Origin: Pomphorhynchus laevis
Lineage: Eukaryota; Acanthocephala; Palaeacanthocephala; Echinorhynchida; Pomphorhynchidae
Direction of reading: 5' to 3'
DNA: 64,000 nt
Assembly (NCBI GenBank): GCA_012934845.2
Contig: WNNJ02002385.1
Location: 55,754 to 119,753, forward strand
The translations under genes were made by a program, and so were the position numbers. The stretch's first letter is position 1. Each line of letters begins with the position of its first letter. Below are positions 1 to 10,079 of this stretch, piece by piece. Under the pieces are notes generated by a model that did not search any database, had not been told where the DNA came from, and worked only from the letters and a program-made list of their open reading frames with translations.

Positions 1-583
1 TCCATCCTACCTTGGCCCGCAATTAATCTTCGTGCTGAATTTTGTTTTTCTTTTGTTACCTTTCGTCTTCTATTTTGTCACTCACTATCCTACTTACAAC
101 TTGATTATCTTAATGATTCGCGCTCTGCCTCCTTGGCTTTGCGATCCAGTAATTATCTACTTCTTTACGTCTCACTGCGCCCAACCAACTATGGTATCCG
201 CTCTTTTATTGTCGCTGCTCTACTTGCCTATAATTCTTTGCCAGCATACGTCAGTTCTTCATCGTCGCTTGCACTCTTTAAACAACTTCAACGTTCCTGT
301 ACTATGGCTCCTCTTCCACAACTAAATCAGGAAATCAATTTTATCAACATATTATCCAACTCACAATTTTTCATACATCTTTAACGAAACTACTCAACAT
401 TTTCCGCCGACGCATTGGCACATTCCACTCATCTATCTTATCTTCAATTTACTTGCTTTAATTTCATAAATATTTTAATTTTAATTCTACTTTTTTGTTT
501 TCTTGATTGTTCTTTTTCTTTTACGTGGGCTTGTAAGCGCTCATAGGCGTGCATTTGCCACTATATATAAATAAATTAAAAAT
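1..583 (+). mobile_element. CR1-like LINE (family B), 3' end
   Basis: Truncated by the window edge. Two overlapping frames encode the carboxy end of a non-LTR reverse transcriptase protein, with the usual tail pattern SF-x-AA-x-W/Y-NSLP followed by a FK-x-L segment near 200-300. The 3' untranslated tail has the motif CTTGTAAGCG followed by GCATTTGCCAC and an A/T-rich end near 583. The same tail occurs at about 3,270-3,340, 57,620-57,665 and, inverted, 58,845-58,905, which defines one LINE family. The copy is frame-broken and 5'-truncated. Confidence 0.7.
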
Positions 584-585
584 AA

Positions 586-808
586 TTTCAATACAACTTT
601 TTTAAATTAACACGAACAGGAAAGTATAAACCTGCATGCTGTTTTACAACCTTTGCCAGGAAGCTTAACCAGGAATGCGTTTACCACAGACACCAAGCCT
701 TCAATGGGGGAGTTTCGACCTTAGTCTACACATCACTACAGAAGGTCTCATCAGTTTGGCCTTGTAGCTACACAACTTCGACAGTACTTAATCATCAGTA
801 AACCTCTG
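586..808 (-). repeat. Short repeat S, copy 1
   Basis: About 225 bp, clearly homologous to 1,208-1,445, sharing among others the blocks TTAACACGAAC, GCATGCTGTTTTACAACC and CGACAGTACTTAATCAT. The two copies differ at scattered positions. Read on the minus strand it contains a hammerhead ribozyme fold (separate entry). The family is not recognised. It could be a SINE-like or retrozyme-like element. Confidence 0.65.
684..759 (-). ncRNA. Hammerhead ribozyme motif, type I-like, in repeat S copy 1
   Basis: On the minus strand the order is CCAAA - CTGATGA - GACCTT - loop - AAGGTC - GAAA - stem III - GTC - TGTGG. Stem II (GACCTT/AAGGTC) is a perfect 6 bp next to both catalytic boxes. Stem III is CTCC/GGTG with one mismatch and the A15.1-U16.1 pair. 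Cleavage would follow GTC at about 689. Stem I has one mismatch here and is perfect in the second copy. The connectivity is the canonical one. Activity is inferred from motif and folding only. Confidence 0.6.
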
Positions 809-879
809 AAAGGAATTCACCAAGCGCACGCTCCTCACCGTTTACCAGCCCTACATCTGGTATGGATTGCGTAAGCAGT

Positions 880-1190
880 GGCTTCACAGGACATCACGCG
901 TGATATCGTTCATTCTTAACACCTGTTTGGCCCCCGCTGTTGTGTTGGGTCGAGGAATAGGGGCCGAAACCTTATAGCATAGCAATTCCTCCTGATGACC
1001 TATAATCTTAATTATGATACAACGTATGTTATTTATTAGTCAATTCATAACAATTGCCTTTTATTTTAAATTTCATTTTTTTTATTTTAAATCTTATAAC
1101 AATTATTTATAATTATTTATTATCTAATTATTAAATTTTGTTTTATTGATTTAGTATTATTATTTTATTTCATTTTTATTTATTGAAAAC
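880..1190 (-). repeat. Repeat R copy (PLE-derived), inverted relative to the main cluster
   Basis: Reverse complement of the repeat found at 29.1-29.4 and 30.0-30.3 kb. Shared blocks include GGGGCCGAAACC, CTCCTGATGACC and TTATTTATTAGTCAATTCAT. It sits between the two S repeats. No protein is encoded in this stretch. Confidence 0.6.
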
Positions 1191-1207
1191 TACTGATGAC
1201 GTTATAC

Positions 1208-1445
1208 TAATAAAAAAGAATTTCAATACAACTTTTTTTAAATTAACACGAACTGGAAAGTATAACCCTGCATGCTGTTTTACAACCTTCGTCAGGAAGC
1301 TTAACCAGCAATGCGCCCACCACAGACGCCTAGCCCCCCAATGGGGGCGTTTCGACCTGAGTATACTCATCACTACAGGGTCGTCTCATCAATGTGGCCC
1401 TGTAGCTTCACAATTTCGACAGTACTTAATCATTAGTAAACTTCA
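1208..1445 (-). repeat. Short repeat S, copy 2
   Basis: Second copy of the repeat at 586-808, with the same start (TTTCAATACAACTTTTTT) and the same end (AGTACTTAATCATTAGTAAA). The pieces between the copies are unrelated, so this is a dispersed pair rather than a simple tandem. It carries the second hammerhead fold. Confidence 0.65.
1320..1397 (-). ncRNA. Hammerhead ribozyme motif in repeat S copy 2
   Basis: Minus strand: CCACA - TTGATGA - GACGACC - loop - GGTC - GAAA - CGCC - loop - GGCG - TC - TGTGG. Stem I (CCACA/TGTGG) is perfect and touches both the catalytic box and the GTC site. Stem III (CGCC/GGCG plus A-U) is perfect. Stem II is weaker than in copy 1, and the first base of the CTGATGA box is T. 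The two copies complement each other: each has perfect pairing where the other has a mismatch. Confidence 0.5.
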
Positions 1446-1619
1446 TAACGTCACCAGTAATTTTCAAATAAATATAAAACTTCGCTAGAATCTGTTGCAG
1501 GAAAGCAAAACATGTAATTATTCATCATAATACACTTAAACTTAAAATATCTGGCGAGAGATCGTAAAAGTTTTCATACAATGTAAAAATGATAGAATGT
1601 ATTTAATTATTTTTTTTAA

Positions 1620-4565
1620 ATGTATATAATGATAGAATCAGGTGACATCATCATGATCATTTGTGTATGCTATCGTGATCCACGTTCATCTTGTTTAACA
1701 CCAAGTTTCATTGAGTATCTTATTGATCTCACAAAGTCGTCCAATTTTATCCATCTTGGTGACTTCAATATTCCAAATATAGCAGGGAATACCCCATTCG
1801 AATGTCATCAAAGTGGATGCCATTTGGACACCGAATTATGGAACTTTCTCGTTGATGATCTATCTCTTATACAACAAGTAAATCAGTCAATCAGGTTTAC
1901 GGGACAGTTCTTCCTCGCTAGATTTAGTTTTTAGTAAATCTCTACTCGATGTCCATGAAATTCAATATGATCCTCCCGTAGGTCTTAGTGACCATCTTGT
2001 TATTAAGTTTACTTCTAGTGCACTTGTCAATGTCTCCCCTGCCGAGATTAAACATCTAAAACGTAACTGGTACAAAGTGGATATTGATTTATTACGTACG
2101 CTCGCAATTAGAACGGGTCTTCACAATAGTGACATTACCCATGTCAGTGATTGGGATACGTTATCAGCTTCCCTAAAATATATCACAGACTGCGTCGCTC
2201 CATTGAAACCCTTACAAAACCTTGCTAAATGCAAGCCTGCTTGGTTTGACGATGAATTAGTGGGACTTTTAAGAAAACGAAATAAACTCTTTAAATCATC
2301 TCTGAATAACCAGGCACTTCGGTTAGAATATCTACAGTATCGTCGTCGCTTCAACTACATGAAATTGTTGAAGAGGCAAAAGCATGAATCGAAAATCCTG
2401 GCATTATATAAAGTTTCTTCCAAGCCGTTCTGGAGCTATGTAAATAAAAGTAGAAAAGTTATTCCATCAATTTTTCTTTTGACCCATGACGGTATGATCG
2501 CGAGAGATCCTGACGAATTTGTGATAATGTTGGCGAAATCCTTTGATCTTATTTGTCCCACTCCAATTACAGACTTTTGTCCAGTGCAAATTCCCGAGAC
2601 ATTCGTCTCCCATATGCCATTAATTTCTCCAGCAGATGTATCGTGGGAATTGCGTAAATTATTTTGTTACACGTCGGTTGGGCCGGACGACATTCATCCC
2701 TTTATTCTTCAAAAACTCCATGACCTCCTAGCATTCCCATTATCAGAAATGTTTAACATGACAACATTGTTTAACATTGTTCAACATTGTTTAACAAATG
2801 TTTAACATTTTTCTAGACTCGATTATTGTCTTAGTCTATTTTCCTATTCACCTAAATTCACTCTTCTTCCCCTACAACGCATCGTCAACGCAGCCGTCCG
2901 AATTATCCTCCGTCTTCGTTTTGATCATACATCCTACGATCTTGCTTCTCTCGATTTGCCTACAATTTATTGTCGTGTTTAAATTCGTCTTCGTCTCGTT
3001 GCTTTCCGCCTTGTAATTTTTCATACCCCTTCGTTTCTCAACCTTCATTTTCTTGATAATTATCGTCCTGTTTACTGTTCCTTGTGTTCCTGTAATATCC
3101 TTCTTTTACATGTATCAAACTACTCTACCTCTTTGGGATCCCGCTCCTTCCTGGTGGCTGCTCCTATATCGTAGAATCATCTGCCCATTCATATACGCCA
3201 ATCAACCTCCCTGCCGTGCTTTAAACGCTAAATCTGATCCTATTTAAACAATTTATTTGCTTGACTTTTTCATTTTTGTTTGTGGACTTGTAAGCGTACA
3301 GCTGGTACGCATTTGCCACGTTAAATAATTTATTTCTATTATATGTACATTATGCATCCTTGATCAGTGGAAGCGATCTCACATTACTCCGATATACAAA
3401 AAAGGAAACAGAGAAGACCCGTCTAATTATCGCCCTGTAAGTCTGACAAGCGTTGTAAGTAAATGTCTTGAAAGGTTCGTGCATAAACACATAACTTCTC
3501 ATATGGATAGATTTAAACTTCTGCACTCTTCTTAACATGAATTTCGCATTTGTCATTTATGCCTTAGTAATTTAATTATGGCTCGTGAAAATTGGACGGA
3601 TGTAATAGCGGATGGGTGTGGGGTCGATGTAATTTTTATCGATTTTAGCCAGGCGTTTGACCGAGTACAACATGATCCTCTGCTAGTAGTTTTGACTAAA
3701 TACGGTATCGATCCCCATGTAGTTAGTTGCATTAGTTCGTTCTTGAAGAGTCCGTCGTATCAAGTGATGCTAGGCAGTGGTGTTTCTTCACAACGTCATG
3801 TTTGTGCCGGAGTGCCCCAAGGTACGGTTCTCGCCCATTTAGTGTTCAACACTTTCCTTCGGGATATGCTATTAAGACTGAAATGTAATATCCTAGCGTT
3901 TGCGGATGACCTCAAGTTATGTCGGTTCATTCAATTGTATCATGACTGTTTTCTGCTCCAGGAAGATTTAGACAATATTGCTATGTGGAGTAATGAGACA
4001 GGACTAATGTCATGTCTCACTAGCTATGTGGTCCGGAGGTGTTTTTGTAACTCATCGGCTTCCTGTTTTAAAATAATATACAATTCACTTATTCGTCATA
4101 TTATTGAATATTGTATCCTTGCGGTATTTCCGTGTACACGTGGTGAGATGAATGAGCTTGAAAATGTCCTCCGTAGGTTGACGAGATCGTGTCATTCCCT
4201 CAGGAAATTGTTTTATAAGGACCGTTTGCTCAATGTACTAGTATATCATGTCTTGATATTTTATACTAGTATAGTATGTCTTGATATTTTGTTTTAGGGA
4301 TATGTTATTCGAGCGTGATGGATTTTCGGTCGACTGTATTCAGCAAAGCCAGCGAACTACTAAACGAGTTCATTCTCTTACTGTGAGGACCCTGCATCAC
4401 GGCAAACTCGGAAGATTATATCGCCTTTCTCATCGAGCGGTAAAGCTTTGGAACAAACTTTTAGAGAATATCGTCAATATATCAAATAGAGTGCACTTCA
4501 AGAAAACGCTAATTACATTGCTTTGCACATATTCTAATTTCAATATCCTGTATCCGGAATAAGAT
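1620..4565 (+). mobile_element. CR1/Jockey-type LINE (family A), interrupted by another LINE
   Basis: Reading 5' to 3' on the plus strand: the end of an AP endonuclease domain (LGDFN near 1,755, then a SDH motif near 1,985), then a linker and the start of the reverse transcriptase to about 2,790, a foreign LINE piece at 2,800-3,340, then the reverse transcriptase resumes (NYRPVSLTS near 3,430; FIDFSQAFDRVQHD near 3,630; FADDLKL near 3,900). The carboxy end runs to the stop near 4,562. Several frame breaks show it is dead. No intact ORF1 is present, so it is 5'-truncated within the endonuclease. A related fragment lies at 12.9-13.3 kb. Confidence 0.8.
2800..3340 (+). mobile_element. CR1-like LINE (family B) fragment nested in family A
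   Basis: Encodes the carboxy-terminal reverse transcriptase region, readable across frames as LDYC-x-SLF near 2,820 and the peptide RIVNAAVRI near 2,880, then a 3' tail with GGACTTGTAAGCG and GCATTTGCCACG. It splits the family A reverse transcriptase just before its NYRPVSL motif, so this insertion is younger than its host element. Coding and tail match 58,842-59,350 on the other strand. Confidence 0.75.
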
Positions 4566-5265
4566 TTTGCTGACATAAAATTGGTTTTACCGTGAGCAGA
4601 CAAAACAGCTGCATGGCTATAGTCTTGTATGTTATAATAATACTTCTTGCTAGGTATCGTATTTAAATGCAAAAGTATTCATACTTCTAAGTAGGTTGCG
4701 TAGATAAAACTTGCAAGTGACCATACTTCTGGCTATATAGCGTAGTTTCATAAAATCGATGGTCTAACCAAATTATAATAAATAAATTTTTGAATACAAC
4801 TGTATTCATCTCAAATTGAATTTTAATATCGAAGAATTCAAAACAATAATTTTACTGGTTCTATTTTCTTTTGATGCAGTTTATAAATTACCGCAAAATG
4901 CCTGTTTCATTGTTAGATTGTCGAAACTATTAGAGTTTTCACATTTCAAATATTATTTGCCACGCTCGTCGATTTTATCTATTCAGCATTTTACATTTTT
5001 CTGTCTAATTAAAAAACAAACAATCTGTTCTTGATTCAAGGGGAAAACAAAATAAATATACATCACTAAAACCGATTAGTTACGAATAATATTTTTACAT
5101 TAAATCAGTACATCAATTAGATTTCCAAACTCGTCCACCTTTTTACACGATACATCACTAAAACCGATTAGTTACGAATAATATTTTTACATTAAATCAG
5201 TACCTCAATTAGATTTCCAAACTCGTCCATCTTTTTACACGTTTTTCCAGTAAATTCTGAATATT
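4566..5265 (+). other. Noncoding A/T-rich stretch with local duplications
   Basis: No gene seen. It includes a block near 4,910-5,000 (GAAACTATTAGAGTTTTC and GCTCGTCGATTTTATC) that reappears diverged at 6,215-6,290, and the 92-bp tandem pair listed separately. Confidence 0.5.
5059..5242. repeat. 92-bp tandem duplication
   Basis: Two head-to-tail copies (5,059-5,150 and 5,151-5,242), each starting TACATCACTAAAACCGATTA and differing at only a few bases. It looks like a recent local duplication. Confidence 0.9.
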
Positions 5266-5269
5266 TGTT

Positions 5270-6070
5270 GATTCAATGAAAATTTTTCTATATGCTTTAT
5301 GAAAACATTAATAAAATATATATGGTCTTCTGGTGGTCTGCCTCGTTAATGAATGTGAAGGTGGCAATTGCCCAAGCTTATCAATTCCGAAGTTGTAACG
5401 ATGGAGATTTACCTAGTTTCCCTGCTCTCCAATAAACCCTCTCGATTTGACGCAATCCTTTTTAAATACGACTACATCATTGTTTTCTGATAGAAAACGA
5501 TCGAAGAGATAGCTATGTATTCTTACTCTCCGAGGAGATATATCTTTAATGGAAAATATGTCATTCGATTTATGTTAAAAATTTTAATAATTGGTTCTTT
5601 AATGTCTGTCGTGGTTTTGATGAACCCGTACAAACTATTATTTTTGTTTTGTTACCGTTTAATGTGAGCTCTAGTTTAGAAGCTCTGGATTATAATTCAT
5701 ATACGAAAAATGTCTTTATTAATCTCTTACATGTCGGTCCTTTAATAATAAATGTCGCGTCATTCACATACATTAAACATCTAATATTCGGTGGATATGT
5801 TTAAGAAATTAATATTGATGTTAATAAAAACAGTACTGAAGATATGGGTGATCCTTGCTGTACTCTTTTTGTCGTGTATAAAGACTTCTTTTCACTATCG
5901 TCTTAATAAAATTACCGTTTTGTCTTCAACACATTATGAGCACGGTTAATCAAGTTGTTGGGCAATATGAAAATCGTCATGACATCAATAATACTATTAA
6001 TTGAGACGTTATCGAATGATGATTTGAAAACAATTGTAATCAGCAATCCTAAAACTTCTGACCATTAATC
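5270..6070 (-). mobile_element. Degraded LINE reverse transcriptase
   Basis: On the minus strand broken frames give a QQGSPIS-like motif near 5,850, then LMYVNDATFIIKGP (a decayed YxDD box) near 5,780, then KLELTLNGNKTKIIVCTGSS near 5,650. These are the usual reverse transcriptase B', C and D motifs of a non-LTR element. Many breaks mark an old copy. The clade cannot be assigned. Confidence 0.6.
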
Positions 6071-6769
6071 AATGAGCTATAAATGTTCGCGGTCGCAGTT
6101 TGTACAGATTTACATTCCCTGAACCCATGCATACACGTGGGGATAAGTGTATAAGGATATACTCGGTTTTGCGGTTTTACCACAAACTCGTTTTCTTTAA
6201 CTTCACTTTCATCGTTAGATTCTTGAAACTGCTAGAGTTTTCGAGAACTGCTAGAGTTCTCGTCGATTTTATCAATTCATCATTTTGAATTGCTCCGTCT
6301 TTACATTTTTGTTTCGGCTTTTGCAGTATTAATTCGAAAAACGGTGCAAAGTTTGGCATATTGAAAATCATTTATACCGTGACGTTAAAGTTTTAGACCG
6401 TTGCAGGAGAAACAACTCTAACTTTTAACAATTTTTTCGTAATTGATTTTTAAGATATTAAATGTTTTAATTAATGGAAATGCAACGCTGACTATACGAG
6501 AGTAGTAGGCTGTTCATTTACACTTCGAATATATGGCATTAATCATCGATTTTTTTTAACAAAAGACAATTTTCTCTACTGTAAAATTTCAATAATGGAA
6601 GTGTGATTCAAATTTTTTTAGTTTTTATAATTCAATAAAGAATTGCGAATGCAATTCATTTATAAATAAATAGAAATTTCCAATTCCTTGGTTAGTATTC
6701 TCAATATTCTTTATCACAGTAAGTACAACAGATTTTAATATAATATGATATAAATTATTTTTTTTAAAG
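6071..6769. other. No gene seen; A/T-rich
   Basis: Holds the diverged repeat block near 6,215-6,290 also seen near 4,910-5,000. Otherwise there is nothing recognisable. Confidence 0.4.
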
Positions 6770-8840
6770 TAAAATATTTTATTATTTTAACATTTCAACA
6801 TAACATACAATTTTGGTTACCCGCAAATGGGCCCTTATTAAAATTGTTATTATTATACATTTTCATTAATGTTAGTTTGGCGAATCATTGAATATATTCG
6901 CTTGACTATTGAGTTTTCGGATTGATGCTCGTCGAATCGCCAAGGACACACACTTTGCAAGGATGAATGATATGTCGCTCCGAAGTTTAGTGATGCATTT
7001 GTGATAGGGTGTATTGTGTTTAACCGCTTGTTGTCTTGCGATCTGTCGTAGTACTCTGTCTGCACTGGGCCCTATGCTTCCTAGCGCCGAAAACGTGAGA
7101 GGGTGAAACGCAGAGCACTCGATCTTTACTATTATTTCAACATATTTAGTTCGTTTTCTATTCTCATGATAGTTATGTGTGTTATTCATCCGTTGGGTAT
7201 ACGATGATGCAAGTGAATAAAAAACACAAACGTCCATAAAGGACCGCTCCATCGTTGTTCCGAACAGATTATTGCACGCTATGTCTAATCGAGCCGACCT
7301 GTCTGTGGTTGTATTGATGTTGTCAAATGTCATTAAATCTGGTACTGGTAGGAGTATGGGCTCAATAGCAACATTGACACACACATCTCGAAGTGCTACC
7401 GCGATATTGTCTCTTATTGTATTATGTCTTATAAAAGGTATTCCACCAACTTGACATGAGAGCGCATGTGTAATATTGAAATTATTTCCACAAATACATT
7501 TGGATGGTGTGTTTATCGGTTCCCAATTATATCTTGCAGCCAATGCGTCTTAAAATTGCTGCTTGGAAAGATGATGGCCTTCAGAATGTATTGGCAATGA
7601 ACTCAACCAAAGCGATGATCCTCTTGAAGACGTGATGTGGTTTAGATTACTCCTTTCGGTATCGCTTAGATATTGCATTAGATGTTTTTGTGTGCTACAA
7701 TTGTATTCATTGTTCTCTATTCTAATTTGATTTGCAATCATATTCTGTGTATCCTCCCAGTCACTTGCCGATTGTTCTGCTAAGGGGGTACACATCCGCA
7801 AGGAATAGCTATATTCAATGTTGTAAGGAGCACATGCTTTACTAGGATTCAATACGCCTAGTCCACCCATGCTGATTGGTAGTTCAAAAACTTCACGCAT
7901 CGTTTGCTCCACGTCGGTCTTTCCAGTAATCTCTGGTAACAGACCATCAATGACTTCGCAAACCAAAGGACTAAACCAGTGTGACTCAACAATGCAGGTT
8001 CTCAGTAAATGTTTCCACTTGAATTGAAGGCTCTTTGTAAGTAAGACGAATGCAACCTGGCCATCCCACTTTGCAATGTTCTTTATAATTTTGACTTCCT
8101 CTATCCAATACTCGACCAGACGTTTAACTTCGAATTCGATAAATTCTTGATTGCCTATATAGCTGCCAAGTAGTTTTATGCCGTTTGTAATTACTTGAAC
8201 TCCACGGTCTGTAAAATATTTGTCTTTGTGAAGATGGTTTTCGCTGTGTATTAAGATTGTGCATTTGACAGGATTAATGTGATATCCATATCGACCGCTT
8301 ATATCTTGCAACACATCCCAAAGTTTGGTTAAATCATTATATGTACCTACACATGCGCCATCGTCTGCATACCAATGATGAACTATTCCAGGAACTAATG
8401 TCTGTAATTCCTTAATAAGAGGAAGAGAAGCAGCGGCAAATGCGGCCATGGACAAGGGATCTCCCTGAGTAAAACCTTCTTCCGATATCAAAGTGTCGCT
8501 CTCCATAACTAGCTGTGATCCTGACGAATAACAGTTGGACAGTATCGTATCTAGAGCTGGACATATTTTACTCATATTTTTCAATGCTACTGATCTATTT
8601 ATGCAATTGAATGCATTCTTGGCATCTAGAACGAGGATGCATTTATCTACTGAACACTCATGTTTTTCGGATTGAGTGAATTGCGAACTCTAATCCACAA
8701 CGCTGACCAGCACATAGTTGTGTCACACCTGCGACACTAACTAAGTCAGCACGAATACGCTGCATTAGCGATCTTCCTACGATTCTACGTAGCACCTCTC
8801 CAATTCCGATAGGGCGTACACCTGGTCATTTGTCTAGTGG
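6770..8840 (-). mobile_element. LINE (family C), 5'-truncated, nearly open
   Basis: From 8,584 to 6,872 on the minus strand one frame of 571 codons is open except for a single TAA at 7,550. It encodes a reverse transcriptase with FTQGDPLSMAAF and HHWYADDGACVG, a long thumb region, then SLWLSSLPIHSEG and a cysteine/histidine motif CICGN..THALSCQVGG followed by IRHN-x-IRD. Upstream, to about 8,830, another frame continues the amino end (VRPIGIGEVLRRIVGRSLMQ, then LDAKNAFNCINRS), so one frameshift lies near 8,690. The element starts inside the reverse transcriptase and is 5'-truncated. Its good preservation suggests a fairly recent insertion. Confidence 0.8.
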
Positions 8841-9340
8841 AACTAATCAATAATATAAATTTATATCATTGATTATATACTAATCAATGATATAAATTAA
8901 TTTGAATAAACAATATAATTACGATAAATTTCTATAGTAATTATTTTTTTTTAGTTTATATATTATTTTTGTTCATTTTAATATAAAATTGTATTTAAAT
9001 ATTTAAATAAAATATAATTTTAATTATTTGATTTATTTATTAATTTCTACAATTTATATTTGAAACTGTATTTGAATGTTTAAATAAATAAAATATACAA
9101 TTTGAATATATAACTGGTCATTAAAATTATCACCACCAGATATACACAAGGATGTGAGTAATAAACTAGTTGAACATCGGGATAAGGTTGCCAAAAAGAA
9201 ATCAACTATTACCGATAGGGCTATAACATAAATACAAATTAATTTTATTTGATCGACATGTTTTATTATATTTTCAGATTGAAAATGACTGCTGAGTACA
9301 GTCGAAATATCTAATAATAAATAAAGTCTTTTGAATTCTC
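8841..9340. other. A/T-rich spacer with a PLE-type end motif
   Basis: No gene. Near 9,285-9,315 the plus strand has the hairpin GACTG-CTGAGTA-CAGTC followed by GAAATATC, which resembles the stem II/GAAA part of PLE-associated hammerheads with a decayed catalytic box. It may be the relic end of a PLE. Confidence 0.35.
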
Positions 9341-10079
9341 GGGGATGGCTCGCAATAAAAAGTTACATTTGACATGAAAGCAATTCTCCACATTTAAATT
9401 TATTTTTTACACATATGGACTAAACAACCGATGTGGCAAATATGTCGTACATACTTATATACATCGTATCGTGGTTTACCCATCATACCACTTCAAATTC
9501 ATACTCGTATTTCTTTTCGTGTTGTAGTTTACCCATACCACTCCTTAGATTTCAAATCCATACTCGTATTTCTTTTCTTCACATTTCAAGATACACTAAT
9601 TCCACCTGCCCTGTACAGTCCGTTTAGTAATTGAGGCTCAAATCATTCCGAAACACTGTTCCAATGCAAGAAATATTGCCACCATACGACTGCCCGTAGT
9701 TTGATGCCAACTGTTTTCAATTTTATCGGTGTATCCAAATATCGATCAACAAATGAAGTATATATTCTGTGCTGTCATATTAGATAAAAATTCAATTTCT
9801 AAACAACTTACAATTAAATATTTTAAATGATGAAAGATTTGTTATGCCGAAATAGTGAAAATAAATTCAATTTTCATTTGCTGGGTATGGTCTTTCAATA
9901 TTATAAAATTAAGTTAAACCAGCAGATCTCTTAATTTAATGATTTTGAGTAAAATATATGTCACCGCGTTGTACTCAAATAGGATAGTATGATCGATAAA
10001 CATATACATTATTATCTTGTATAAATTCTGTTTATATAAAATACTAAAAGTATTGCATAAACAGTTGAATTAAAACTAT
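9341..10079. other. Noncoding; local direct repeat
   Basis: The phrase CATACTCGTATTTCTTTTC occurs twice, near 9,502 and 9,561, preceded each time by GTTTACCCAT, so this is a local duplication of about 55 bp. Nothing else is recognised. Confidence 0.45.
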
